Positions 1 through 8,129 of a DNA stretch of 64,000 nucleotides are shown piece by piece. The position numbers and the translations under genes were made by a program. The first letter of the stretch is position 1. Each line of letters opens with the position of its first letter. Source of the DNA: Acinetobacter modestus (GTDB taxonomy: Bacteria > Pseudomonadota > Gammaproteobacteria > Pseudomonadales > Moraxellaceae); NCBI RefSeq assembly GCF_014636095.1, contig NZ_BMDV01000001.1, positions 831,614-895,613 on the forward strand. Direction: 5' to 3'. The notes beneath the pieces are model-generated. The model was not told the DNA's origin. It saw nothing but the letters and a program-made list of their open reading frames with translations, and did no database searches.

Positions 1-696
1 GTGGAAACCTGCATCTACGACAACTGCACCTTGCTTGATCCAGTCTTTTTGAATCAACTCAGCTTTACCCACCGCACCTACAATAATATCTGCTTGTTTT
101 ACCAATTCAGCTAAATTTTGAGTACGTGAGTGGCAAATGGTCACTGTCGCATTCGCCTGTAATAACATCATTGCCATTGGTTTGCCTAAAATCGCTGAGC
201 GACCGACCACAACTGCATGTTTACCCGCGATCTCGATCTTGTTTTCTTGCAAGATTGTCATAATACCCGCAGGTGTCGCAGAACCATAAGCAGCTTCACC
301 CATTGCCATACGACCAAAACCTAAGCAAGTCACACCATCCACATCTTTAGCTAATGAAATGGCATCAAAACATGCTCTTTCATCAATTTGTTCAGGCACT
401 GGATGCTGCAACAAAATACCGTGTACATCTGGATTAGCATTTAATTTTTCAATCTCAGCCAATAATTGTTCTGTGGTCGTTTCTTTTGGAAGTTCGACTT
501 TAAGTGAATCCATACCGACACGACGACATGCATTGCCTTTCATGCGCACATACGTTGCTGATGCACCATCATCACCAACTAAAATTGTTGCCAAAATTGG
601 GGTACGCCCCGTTTTTGCTTTTAAAGCTTCTACACGTACCAACAAATCAGCTTCGATTTGTTTTGCTAATGCACGACCGTCTAAAACCAATGCCAC
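1..696 (-). CDS. folD: Bifunctional methylenetetrahydrofolate dehydrogenase / methenyltetrahydrofolate cyclohydrolase, 3' end outside window
   Basis: Cytosolic one-carbon enzyme that interconverts 5,10-methylene-THF, methenyl-THF and 10-formyl-THF using NADP. The 232 visible codons contain the FolD landmarks: [13 protein letters not shown] near the N-terminus, then [13 protein letters not shown], and the NADP-binding stretch [18 protein letters not shown]. The family is about 285 residues, so roughly 50 C-terminal residues lie beyond position 1. The likely start is the GTG at 694-696: a GGAG sits 7 bases upstream, and an ATG at 701-703 is out of frame. The gene is divergent from the tRNA-Cys/tRNA-Leu pair. 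The identification is firm; the GTG start is an inference. Confidence 0.95.
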   Translation of the reverse strand, partial: MALVLDGRALAKQIEADLLVRVEALKAKTGRTPILATILVGDDGASATYVRMKGNACRRVGMDSLKVELPKETTTEQLLAEIEKLNANPDVHGILLQHPVPEQIDERACFDAISLAKDVDGVTCLGFGRMAMGEAAYGSATPAGIMTILQENKIEIAGKHAVVVGRSAILGKPMAMMLLQANATVTICHSRTQNLAELVKQADIIVGAVGKAELIQKDWIKQGAVVVDAGFH

Positions 697-803
697 AGCG
701 CATCTCCAAAGTGGGTATGAATCAATTATGCAAATAATACATGATAATTTGAGCAATATTCTTTTAGATGTTGTTTTTATGCGCATATTCACTATAAACA
801 CTA

Positions 804-831
804 TTGTTTTTTTTCTAAAGGTTGCTAATAT
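804..831 (+). promoter_or_regulatory. Probable sigma-70 promoter of the tRNA-Cys/tRNA-Leu pair
   Basis: TTGTTT at 804-809 and TAATAT at 826-831 are separated by 16 bases. Transcription would begin near 838, about 11 bases before the tRNA-Cys. Judged by eye only. Confidence 0.5.
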
Positions 832-848
832 GTGCATCACCAAGAGAT

Positions 849-922
849 GGCGGGGTGGCAGAGTGGTCATGCAGCGGACTGCAACTCCGTGTACGCCGGT
901 TCGATTCCGACCTCCGCCTCCA
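849..922 (+). tRNA. tRNA-Cys (anticodon GCA)
   Basis: 74 bases with an encoded CCA end. The acceptor arm GGCGGGG pairs with CTCCGCC (one G-U). The anticodon loop CTGCAAC gives GCA, read as cysteine, and GGTTCGATTCC forms the T arm. It lies 8 bases before tRNA-Leu, so the two are probably cotranscribed and processed apart. Confidence 0.95.
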
Positions 923-930
923 TTGGTAAA

Positions 931-1016
931 GCCCGAGTGGTGAAATCGGTAGACACAGGGGATTTAAAATCCCCCGCCCACAAAGCGTGCCAGTTCGAGT
1001 CTGGCCTCGGGCACCA
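931..1016 (+). tRNA. tRNA-Leu (anticodon UAA), copy 1
   Basis: 86-base class II tRNA with encoded CCA. The acceptor arm GCCCGAG pairs with CTCGGGC, the anticodon loop TTTAAAA gives UAA, and there is a long variable arm. The gene and about 90 bases after it recur nearly unchanged at 3160-3330, on the other side of phoD. Confidence 0.96.
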
Positions 1017-1051
1017 TTTTTCAACTAATGAAATATGGTGCAAATAAAAAT

Positions 1052-1072
1052 ACAGCGTAAGCTGGTTTTTTT
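1052..1072 (+). terminator. Rho-independent terminator of the tRNA-Cys/Leu transcript
   Basis: CAGC, loop GTAA, GCTG, then a run of seven T. The outer base pair present in the right-hand copy (C-G) is lost here because the first base is A. Confidence 0.75.
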
Positions 1073-1096
1073 ATGTCTAAAATTTAATACAAGCAT

Positions 1097-1125
1097 AAAA
1101 AAGCCAAGGTCATAGACTTGGCTTT
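1097..1125 (-). terminator. Terminator of phoD
   Basis: Inverted repeat AAAGCCAAG (1100-1108) and CTTGGCTTT (1117-1125). The A-run at 1097-1102 becomes a T-run on the minus strand. It stands just after the phoD stop. Confidence 0.75.
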
Positions 1126-1142
1126 CCAAAACTTTTAAAAAT

Positions 1143-2951
1143 TTAAGCCACTTGCTGCCCTGTTTTCACTGGCAATAAATTGTTATCCAAACTCAATTGA
1201 TAGCCTCGTGATTTATCAATCACATATTCAGGCTTTTTGATCGAATCTACATAAATCCACTGTGATTGGACTTGAGTTTCATCAAATTGGACAATTAAAT
1301 ATCCTCTTTGATTTAAATTGCAGTAATTCAACTCATCAATTAACGTTGTGAATGCAAACTCAAACTGCTGTAATTGGTCTAGCGGAATATTTAGATATTT
1401 TTCCAACCCAGGTGAAGAAACCGAACTTGTTGCCAATTCAACACCAACAAACACCCCATCCTTACTGTATAAATTGGATGACCATGCATTATGAGTATCT
1501 CCTGCTAGAACAACCACCTTTTTCTTTAATTGTGCCAAAGTTCCATACACAATCTCTCGTTCAGCAAAATAACCATCCCATGCATCTAAGTTATAAGGTG
1601 CAACCGTCAATACACGCGCTTTATCTTGTGCTGTTAACGTCGGATCACCTTGTATTAAACGCAGTTTCAATTTTACTAATTCAGTAATTTGGGCATTCAT
1701 TTTATTTAAAGTATCTAGACTTGGATTACCAGCTGTAATTTCAGCTAAAGCCTGTAACAACTCTGCTGGCACAAACATTTTAGTCATGAGAATTTGTTGC
1801 CCCAAAACATCCCAAGTTGCATTTGAGCTTTGTATTACACCGACAATATTTTTCTCTTTATTGCCTAACAACCATTCTCTCTGAGTTTCCCCCATGATTG
1901 TTCGAGTAGAATTAAACAGAGCGGCTTGAAACGCAACTGCGTCTAATTTTCCTGTCATTGGATTTATAAATTTCCCATATTCCAACTGTTCATCACGCGC
2001 AATAATACGAGTGTCCAACATCATCAAATTAACTAAACCACCAAAATTAAACTGTCGATAAATCTTAATATGTTGGTTGTCCACAGGACGAATCGGCATC
2101 CATTCAAAATAAGCTTGCAATGCCGCTAACTTTCTTTCAGAGAATTTACCTTCATTCTTTGCATTTGCTGTTTCTTCAGTATGATTTTCAGCACCTTCTC
2201 GCCATGCATCATTTGCTAATTCATGATCATCCCAAATAACAATAAATGGATGACGATGATGCAAGGACTGTAGATCCTTATCTTTACGATAGAGTGCATA
2301 ACGCTTGCGATAATCATCCAACTTAATAATTTCTTTATCATTATCCGCAGCAAGTGTACGTCCCAATTTAGCTGCATCTTCCGCTGCATAACCATCCGCA
2401 CCGTATTCATAAATATAGTCGCCCAAATGAATGACTACATCGACATCTTGCTTAGCCATTTCACGGTACACATAGAAATATCCTGCTGGATAATTCGAAC
2501 ATGAACACACCGCAAAACTGACTTTAGATGTACTGGTTGGCAAAGTCTTGGTTTGCCCAATAGGCGAAATCTTATCGCCAAAGCTAAAACGATAAAAATA
2601 ACTTTGATTTGGTTTTAATCCAATTGCATCTACCTTTACAGTAAAGTCTTGCGCAGCAGCAGTAGTGACTTTATCGGTTTTAATGATTTGCTTAAATTGC
2701 TGATCTAACGCAATTTCCCAAGTGACTTGCAACCGTGCACTGCTATCACTTGGTGTTAAGCGTGTCCATAAAATCACACGATCCTGTAGTGGATCACCGC
2801 TGGCAACGCCATGTTCAAAATTAACTTGTAATGTCGCTGTTTCTTGATCTGAACTGTCATTACATCCTGTAAATCCCACAGATAAAGACAATGCCCCAAA
2901 ACCGAATAAACTTTTTTGAATGAGTTCCCGTCGTGAAATTTTTGCTGTCAT
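1143..2951 (-). CDS. phoD: PhoD-family alkaline phosphatase, Tat-exported
   Basis: Secreted metal-dependent phosphodiesterase/phosphomonoesterase that releases phosphate from organic esters outside the cytoplasm. The N-terminus has a twin-arginine signal (SRRELIQ, residues 6-12), a hydrophobic stretch and FTGC with Cys30, so it may be a Tat-exported lipoprotein. The PhoD N-terminal beta domain follows (NFEHGVASGDP, then VILWTRLTP). The catalytic domain then shows the conserved Cys region VCSCSNYPAGYF and the metal ligands HLGDYIYEYG, IWDDHELANDAW and VVLAGDTHNAW. At 602 residues it is full length for the family. It stands alone between two tRNA-Leu repeats, with a good PhoB-box candidate about 100 bases upstream, which fits phosphate-starvation control. 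Family assignment is firm; substrate range is not known. Confidence 0.92.
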   Translation of the reverse strand: MTAKISRRELIQKSLFGFGALSLSVGFTGCNDSSDQETATLQVNFEHGVASGDPLQDRVILWTRLTPSDSSARLQVTWEIALDQQFKQIIKTDKVTTAAAQDFTVKVDAIGLKPNQSYFYRFSFGDKISPIGQTKTLPTSTSKVSFAVCSCSNYPAGYFYVYREMAKQDVDVVIHLGDYIYEYGADGYAAEDAAKLGRTLAADNDKEIIKLDDYRKRYALYRKDKDLQSLHHRHPFIVIWDDHELANDAWREGAENHTEETANAKNEGKFSERKLAALQAYFEWMPIRPVDNQHIKIYRQFNFGGLVNLMMLDTRIIARDEQLEYGKFINPMTGKLDAVAFQAALFNSTRTIMGETQREWLLGNKEKNIVGVIQSSNATWDVLGQQILMTKMFVPAELLQALAEITAGNPSLDTLNKMNAQITELVKLKLRLIQGDPTLTAQDKARVLTVAPYNLDAWDGYFAEREIVYGTLAQLKKKVVVLAGDTHNAWSSNLYSKDGVFVGVELATSSVSSPGLEKYLNIPLDQLQQFEFAFTTLIDELNYCNLNQRGYLIVQFDETQVQSQWIYVDSIKKPEYVIDKSRGYQLSLDNNLLPVKTGQQVA

Positions 2952-3038
2952 TTGGATAGCTACCTTAATTTTATTACTTTAAATAATTAAAACTAAGTTG
3001 CATAAATGAAGGTTTGATCTCAGTTTGATGAAATAATC

Positions 3039-3077
3039 ATGAAAATTATATGACAATGCTTAATTTTTATCTGACAA
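3039..3077 (-). promoter_or_regulatory. Candidate PhoB (Pho) box upstream of phoD
   Basis: Read on the minus strand, TTGTCAG starts at 3077, TTGTCAT at 3056 and TTTTCAT at 3045. The last two are 11 bases apart, as in the known Pho-box repeat (CTGTCAT-type half sites), and the first is 21 bases away, about two repeat units. The site lies about 90-125 bases before the phoD start. The gene's function makes PhoB control likely, but this is inferred. Confidence 0.5.
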
Positions 3078-3121
3078 ACACATGAATTGATTGAAAAGAA
3101 AGCAATTAATACTTTTTACTC

Positions 3122-3150
3122 TTGCCAAGTTTTAAAGTCTCCTCTATTAT
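3122..3150 (+). promoter_or_regulatory. Probable promoter of tRNA-Leu copy 2
   Basis: TTGCCA (3122-3127) and TATTAT (3145-3150) are spaced by 17 bases. This predicts a start close to 3157, just before the tRNA at 3160. The second tRNA copy therefore looks independently expressed. Confidence 0.6.
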
Positions 3151-3159
3151 TGCGCACAT

Positions 3160-3245
3160 GCCCGAGTGGTGAAATCGGTAGACACAGGGGATTTAAAATC
3201 CCCCGCCCACAAAGCGTGCCAGTTCGAGTCTGGCCTCGGGCACCA
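3160..3245 (+). tRNA. tRNA-Leu (anticodon UAA), copy 2
   Basis: All 86 bases are identical to the copy at 931-1016, including the CCA end and the UAA anticodon. It has its own promoter-like sequence and its own terminator. Confidence 0.96.
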
Positions 3246-3280
3246 TTTTTCAACTAATGAAATATGGTGCAAATAAAAAT

Positions 3281-3301
3281 CCAGCGTAAGCTGGTTTTTT
3301 T
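3281..3301 (+). terminator. Terminator of tRNA-Leu copy 2
   Basis: CCAGC, loop GTAA, GCTGG, then seven T. The stem is perfect, one pair longer than in copy 1. Confidence 0.8.
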
Positions 3302-3325
3302 ATGTCTAAATTTTAAGACAAGCAT

Positions 3326-3357
3326 AAAAAAATGCCTTAATTAAAATTAAGGCATTT
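3326..3357 (-). terminator. Terminator of the pga operon
   Basis: AAATGCCTTAATT (3330-3342) pairs with AATTAAGGCATTT (3345-3357). A minus-strand T-run comes from the A-run at 3326-3332. It sits just after pgaD. Confidence 0.75.
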
Positions 3358-3379
3358 ATACTTCTCAATCGAATAAATT

Positions 3380-3796
3380 TTATTCAACTCTAATAATCTT
3401 ACCATTTTCATCATGATGCAGCGTGGTTACTTTTTGTTGGCGACCAGCTTGAATTTCTTGTTCAGGCAACTCAAAATAACGTGCATAATCAGGTAATGCT
3501 TTTTCAATTGCATGCTTGTCATGAACTCTCTTTGAAGGTAAGAGACCCCATAGTAATAATGCAATTGCACACATAAATAAGGCGGTAACGCCATGCTCAA
3601 GACCCTGACTGAATGCAGCCATTAAGCGTTGTGCAATATGTGTCTTTTGTAGTTCAACCAACACCCAAACTAAGATAAATGGTCGCCATAATAGCAGCCA
3701 ACCCGCCCACATCATTGCTGTTGTGGTCGTAGAAAAATAACGCTTATGCCATGGGAGTTGGCGACGTACATCGATAATCAAACTATTTGCTTTCAT
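3380..3796 (-). CDS. pgaD: PgaD, accessory subunit of the poly-beta-1,6-GlcNAc synthase
   Basis: Small inner-membrane partner of the PgaC glycosyltransferase, needed for polymerising and exporting poly-N-acetylglucosamine. The protein has two strong hydrophobic segments (around TTAMMWAGWLLLWRPFILVW and GVTALFMCAIALLLWGLL) and a charged C-terminal tail, which is the PgaD layout. The first available codon of the open frame is a TTG at 3809-3811. The ATG at 3794-3796 is preferred because GAGA stands 6 bases before it, giving 138 residues. It follows pgaC closely and is the last gene before the operon terminator. The name depends partly on the neighbours, because PgaD sequences are poorly conserved. 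Confidence 0.82.
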   Translation of the reverse strand: MKANSLIIDVRRQLPWHKRYFSTTTTAMMWAGWLLLWRPFILVWVLVELQKTHIAQRLMAAFSQGLEHGVTALFMCAIALLLWGLLPSKRVHDKHAIEKALPDYARYFELPEQEIQAGRQQKVTTLHHDENGKIIRVE

Positions 3797-3826
3797 TTCT
3801 AGTCTCAGCAAAATGAATCTTGCGAC

Positions 3827-5083
3827 TCAGCGAATTCCACGATCTGGGCTAATCCAACGGGCGCGTTTTTCATCACCACGCAACAGTACCTTTGGAAAGG
3901 CGACGATTGTAGCAGTAATCGTAATTAACCAAAACACAAATGGGTACCAAATCATCCAATAATAATTTTTCCCTAGGCTTGGCTCATAACGACTATCCAT
4001 CCATTTGCTTAAAGCAAACTGAATTAAACAGGTCGCACCTAATAAAATTCCACTACCATATGGTAAAAAAGGTGAACTAACGATAGCAAGGGCTGGGATT
4101 GTAAATACAAAATGTAACAACCACATGACAGCCATAATCAGCATCAGATATGACCATACTAATGTTAAGCAAAGCTCTAGCATTAATGGCCAGAGAAAAT
4201 TAAGTTTTGGTTTAAAGAACACATCAATATTCTTTATCAGAACTTGTGCCCCACCCATCGCCCAACGTAAACGTTGTTTCCACAAACCATTGAAAGTCTC
4301 AGGCATCAAAATCCAAACCAAAGCATTTGGCTCAAAACGAACATCCCAACCTGCGCGTTGTAATTTCCAAGTGATATCAATATCTTCCGTCAACATATTT
4401 GGAGACCAATAATCAACTTGATGTACCGCACTTTTACGAAATGCAGTAATTACACCTGATACTGTAAATAAACGACCAAAAGTACGTTGTGCGCGTTTAA
4501 TCATGCCAACAATTGAAGAGAACTCACCAACCTGAATACGTCCTAATAGAGTTGAACGTGTACGAATACGTGGATTACCCGTGACTGCTGCAACTGTTGA
4601 GTCTTCTAGGAAATGACGCATCATCCATTTAGCAGCATGAGGATCTAGTAACGCATCACCATCAATACCAATCAAGAACTCAGCATCAGTCATTAAACTG
4701 CCCGCTTGCAGTCCCATCGCTTTACCTTGGTTTTGAGCAAGATGCACAACACGTAATTTTTCATGCTGCGCCGCGAGACGATCCAGCACTTCGCCCGTGT
4801 TATCAGAACTACCATCATTAATCGCAATCACTTCAAAGTTTGGATAATCTAATTGCAAAGCATGACTAATGGTTTCTTCTGCATTATCACCCTCGTTAAA
4901 ACAAGGAACGAGTACAGCAACTTTAGGATATTCAGGCAAATTTTCTGGCTGCTGATATGGAGGATCTTGGCGCTCTTTCCAGTAGAAAATAATTGCTCCT
5001 ACCATCCATAAATAAGACATAAATAATGGATAGTAAAACACAAACTTAATGGCATAAGCCCATAATAAAGCAATTATACTCAT
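3827..5083 (-). CDS. pgaC: PgaC, poly-beta-1,6-N-acetylglucosamine synthase (GT2 glycosyltransferase)
   Basis: Processive inner-membrane enzyme that polymerises GlcNAc from UDP-GlcNAc into the biofilm polysaccharide PNAG. N-terminal membrane segments precede a GT-A domain with LVPCFNEG, INDGSSDNT, the metal-binding GIDGDALL, the acceptor region TEDIDITWKLQ and the QxxRW signature QRLRWAMGG. Several membrane segments follow (residues about 290-400). About 420 residues is normal for PgaC/IcaA. The open frame also permits a GTG at 5087-5089. I prefer the ATG at 5081-5083 but am unsure, since the GGAG lies 10 bases away from it. It is tightly spaced between pgaB and pgaD, so cotranscribed. Confidence 0.93.
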   Translation of the reverse strand: MSIIALLWAYAIKFVFYYPLFMSYLWMVGAIIFYWKERQDPPYQQPENLPEYPKVAVLVPCFNEGDNAEETISHALQLDYPNFEVIAINDGSSDNTGEVLDRLAAQHEKLRVVHLAQNQGKAMGLQAGSLMTDAEFLIGIDGDALLDPHAAKWMMRHFLEDSTVAAVTGNPRIRTRSTLLGRIQVGEFSSIVGMIKRAQRTFGRLFTVSGVITAFRKSAVHQVDYWSPNMLTEDIDITWKLQRAGWDVRFEPNALVWILMPETFNGLWKQRLRWAMGGAQVLIKNIDVFFKPKLNFLWPLMLELCLTLVWSYLMLIMAVMWLLHFVFTIPALAIVSSPFLPYGSGILLGATCLIQFALSKWMDSRYEPSLGKNYYWMIWYPFVFWLITITATIVAFPKVLLRGDEKRARWISPDRGIR

Positions 5084-5098
5084 CGACACATTACTCCG

Positions 5099-7096
5099 TT
5101 ATGGTACTAATTGTGATGATTTTAAAGCAAAAGCCTTACGCATAGTTTCTACATCTGGGTGTTCTTTAATCGGATCGTCAGGATAATATGCAATGTGCAT
5201 CGCACCTTGTTGATAAAGCGACTTAATTGTTGCTGCCATTTCTTCAGAAGGAATCTTCTGATCATTACGCCAGTTAATCGCTTGTAGCTCCATCACTGTC
5301 TTTTTAATCCCGTTTGGATATTGTTTCACCCGATTCATAATATCCGTATAAAATTTTTCGGGATTATCCGATTGCTCCATATAAGGCATTGCCATTATTG
5401 CAGTGAAATCATAACGTCTTAATGACTCTTCTAAAGACTGTGCATACCAATTTTCGGCATACGGGTTAAGGGCAACTTGCGCATACAAATTACGTGCAGT
5501 CATCAAATAAGGCTGATATTGACGCACCTCACCTGCTAGCTCCATTGCAAAATCATCTAGGGTACGCGTTTTATAAGCAGTCCATTTCTGCAACTTGTCG
5601 TCATTATTTCGTATTTTAGCCAGATCCGTTGGCAAACCTTGTTTCGCATAGGCTGCTAGTGCTTGAGGGCTTGCATCTTCATAATCAGATAATGTCACAT
5701 CATCATGAAATAACAGACCATCAAATGGCGTTGATTTTGCAAGATCTTGGTAAATCTCTTTAATGGTTTGTCTTGCTTTTGGGGAATATGGGCTTAAGCG
5801 GATATATCCCATATTCAAATGCTCGCCCGCTTTTGCTTGTTGCGTGACAACCAAATCCTTTGACACTGGATCTGATTTAGGTAACTCCCATGCAAGTAAA
5901 GGCATCCAAGCATACAAACGCTGTACTGGCGTACGTGTTTGAATTTGCCAAGCTACTCGGTTAAATAAATCCGCACGCATTGGAATATGACGATTTGGGA
6001 AATACACCATATCAGCAGAACCATTTGCATCAGGATCTGAGAATGCTTGTAAGTAAACTGTCTTTACTCCCATCCCATTGATACGATCTAACAGATTACC
6101 TAAATTGCGTTCCTGTTGTTGTGGGTCTGGATCATAGATGTAATCTAAATCCACATGCATGATCTTTTGTGGACGATTATTATCGTTTAAATTCAGTTCG
6201 CGGTTCTTAATTTCTTGTGCCAAGGCATTGGTTGACATATTTCCTTGAATTAAAATACGCCCCATATTTTGGATCGATTGTTTGGCATGATCAGCGCCAT
6301 CATCCAAAGTAATGGTAATCGGCATGCCCAATTGTTTAGAAATTTGCACTAATTGCATATTATAGCGACCATAAGGCCAAACCATGACACGTGGTGAACG
6401 TAAACCGTGTGCCTGTAGTAATTCATTATTTTTCTTTAGATCTTGATAAACACGTGCTTGATAATTTGCATCACTTTCATAGGTTTTCGTATTTGAATCA
6501 TAGATACGAGTAATTGCTGCTGGTTCTGAATTACCTTGAGGGTTTGCGTTTACTCCTCGATGCAAATGGTAGCTATGACTTGCAATCTCAACAAAGCCAC
6601 TATTTTGCATTTCTTTGAGTTCATTCCAACTCAAAATTTTATTGCGCGTAATCTCTTCCCCACCAAAGTCTACTTTCTGATTAGCTTTTGGCTCTAACCA
6701 AGAACCGACAACTGCTAATACAACTGGAATTTTTTTCGCACGTACAATTGGATAAGCATTTTGATAAAAAGACTGATAACCATCATCTACTGTCAATAAC
6801 ACAGGTTTAGTTGGTAAAGTGTATTTGCCCTGATGTGCTTTAATCAGTTGATCGACATTGATAAAGTGATAACCATTATTTTGTAACCAATCGATGTGCT
6901 CACTGAATTGTTGTGCTGTTACTGCATAACTGGGGATGAGTGCATCTTTATGGTCGGTAATTTCATGATAACCAATGACGGTTAACGTTGTCGCATCAAT
7001 TTTGGAATTTTCTGCAAAAGTTGCTGTAGTCGCAACTAAACCAATCATTAGACCTAAAAATGTTTTTAAGGTCGGAGACACTAAACGTGTTGTCAT
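5099..7096 (-). CDS. pgaB: PgaB, poly-beta-1,6-GlcNAc N-deacetylase
   Basis: Periplasmic or outer-membrane enzyme that partly deacetylates PNAG so that it can be exported. A signal peptide (residues 1-28, ending ATTATFA) has no lipobox cysteine, unlike the lipoprotein PgaB of E. coli. The polysaccharide deacetylase (CE4) domain carries YHEIT, TVDDGY and ASHSYHLH. The C-terminal half (from about residue 315, MHVDLDYIYDPDP) is the hexosaminidase-like GHL13 domain. The length of 665 residues is typical. It is the first gene of the cluster here: no pgaA porin gene stands upstream, and the next gene is an unrelated small protein. Confidence 0.93.
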   Translation of the reverse strand: MTTRLVSPTLKTFLGLMIGLVATTATFAENSKIDATTLTVIGYHEITDHKDALIPSYAVTAQQFSEHIDWLQNNGYHFINVDQLIKAHQGKYTLPTKPVLLTVDDGYQSFYQNAYPIVRAKKIPVVLAVVGSWLEPKANQKVDFGGEEITRNKILSWNELKEMQNSGFVEIASHSYHLHRGVNANPQGNSEPAAITRIYDSNTKTYESDANYQARVYQDLKKNNELLQAHGLRSPRVMVWPYGRYNMQLVQISKQLGMPITITLDDGADHAKQSIQNMGRILIQGNMSTNALAQEIKNRELNLNDNNRPQKIMHVDLDYIYDPDPQQQERNLGNLLDRINGMGVKTVYLQAFSDPDANGSADMVYFPNRHIPMRADLFNRVAWQIQTRTPVQRLYAWMPLLAWELPKSDPVSKDLVVTQQAKAGEHLNMGYIRLSPYSPKARQTIKEIYQDLAKSTPFDGLLFHDDVTLSDYEDASPQALAAYAKQGLPTDLAKIRNNDDKLQKWTAYKTRTLDDFAMELAGEVRQYQPYLMTARNLYAQVALNPYAENWYAQSLEESLRRYDFTAIMAMPYMEQSDNPEKFYTDIMNRVKQYPNGIKKTVMELQAINWRNDQKIPSEEMAATIKSLYQQGAMHIAYYPDDPIKEHPDVETMRKAFALKSSQLVP

Positions 7097-7348
7097 AGAG
7101 ATATCTTCTCAATATTCGAAAATGGCTGAGCGTGAATCATGCATGAATCATCTTACAATTTGTGGTCAAATAAGATTTTTAGCGAGTCAGCTGGGAGCAA
7201 GGATTGTATTTATAATTTTAAAAACTGAAAATAATCTTAAAAAAATATTTTATAAATTTTATCGCAATATACATCAATATTTTAGCAATATGTGATTAGG
7301 TTCCTAACACGATACGTATTAAGAACCTAATGAGCTAAATATAAAAGC

Positions 7349-7744
7349 TTAATATTGAATGAGCTGAAAATTTGGATGCTCAGAAAGTTGTTGTAAATAA
7401 TAACGTTCTTTTTGATAAAAATATTTATATAAGCGATTTACCCATTCACCACGACGGAAAGTCTGAATCTTTTTATTCACGCCATCATATTGTAGCAAGA
7501 CGACATTCCCTTCTAATGGAGATAATAAGGTAATCTGATAGTCAGGATGTGAATGCTGATGTGAAGGACTCAGCTCTCGGAGAATCTCGACCTTGTTCTC
7601 TCCATCCATCCAATAATGTTTATCAATCAATGCTTTTTCATTGACCCAAAAACCATTTTCAGCGCCATTATAAGTATTAATCAAGAAAAAATTATGTAAT
7701 TCTTTTAATAGCTCAGAAGCGGTAATATCCAAATAATCATTCAT
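7349..7744 (-). CDS. Hypothetical protein, 131 aa
   Basis: Not recognised. A soluble, acidic to neutral protein rich in aromatic residues (NGFWVNEK, HYWMDGEN, RYYLQQL), with no signal peptide or membrane segment. The ATG at 7742-7744 has GAGG 5 bases upstream; the open frame also allows a GTG at 7757-7759. It stands alone between pgaB and an apparently start-less frame (7752-7999) whose stop lies just before it. That arrangement could mean it was once the second gene of a two-gene unit. No function is proposed. Confidence 0.7.
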   Translation of the reverse strand: MNDYLDITASELLKELHNFFLINTYNGAENGFWVNEKALIDKHYWMDGENKVEILRELSPSHQHSHPDYQITLLSPLEGNVVLLQYDGVNKKIQTFRRGEWVNRLYKYFYQKERYYLQQLSEHPNFQLIQY

Positions 7745-7751
7745 AGCTGCC

Positions 7752-7999
7752 TCACTCACTCAAATTTTTGGTGCTCGTTAACACAAGCATAGATTTTTTA
7801 TAATTTACCTCGCCATGTTTATGAATCTGCTGATCATGGATGGCAACATTAAAAGCAATTTTTCCAAAAGGTAAATTAACATCACATTTTTTATAAAAAC
7901 TTTGATTCAGAATACATTGCTCTTTCTTTAAAAGATATACAGAACCGTCTATAGAATCAATAATTTTAAGCAGATTGTTGCAAAAAGCAGATTAAAATA
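7752..7999 (-). pseudogene. Possible gene remnant: open frame without a start codon
   Basis: On the minus strand, a frame of about 80 codons runs from a TAA near 8000 to a TGA at 7752-7754, with protein-like composition (for example NLPFGKIAFNVAIHDQQ near the C-terminus). It has no ATG or GTG at its beginning, and the sequence upstream is very AT-rich. It ends 7 bases before the next ATG, as cotranscribed genes often do. It may be the 3' end of a decayed gene. The evidence is weak and comes from translation only. Confidence 0.3.
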
Positions 8000-8129
8000 A
8001 AAATATTAAAAATCAATATATTAGAATTAAATCATTTTTTTGATTTGTATTGTTTTTGTACTTTTTTTTGCAAAGCATGAATTAAGCAATCAAATCAATG
8101 CCATCATACTTTGCATCATTGAGACTAAA

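Larger units (their letters stand above)
931..1104 (+). repeat. Direct repeat, left copy: tRNA-Leu(UAA) plus downstream sequence
   Basis: This stretch matches 3160-3333 at a constant offset of 2,229 bases. The 86-base tRNA is identical. The following roughly 88 bases, including the terminator, differ at only a few positions (for example A at 1052 against C at 3281). The two copies have the same orientation and enclose phoD. Confidence 0.9.
3160..3333 (+). repeat. Direct repeat, right copy: tRNA-Leu(UAA) plus downstream sequence
   Basis: Partner of 931-1104. Homology stops upstream exactly at or near the tRNA 5' end: the copy-1 flank is the Cys-Leu spacer, the copy-2 flank is a different promoter region. 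Downstream it fades after about 88 bases. Confidence 0.9.

Noticed and set aside
359..943. A 194-residue plus-strand frame over folD and the tRNA-Cys
   Set aside because: It lies opposite the folD coding sequence and runs through a tRNA gene. Its translation has no protein-like features.
815..1047. Short frames covering the tRNA genes on both strands
   Set aside because: They are translations of tRNA sequence, which is conserved for RNA structure.
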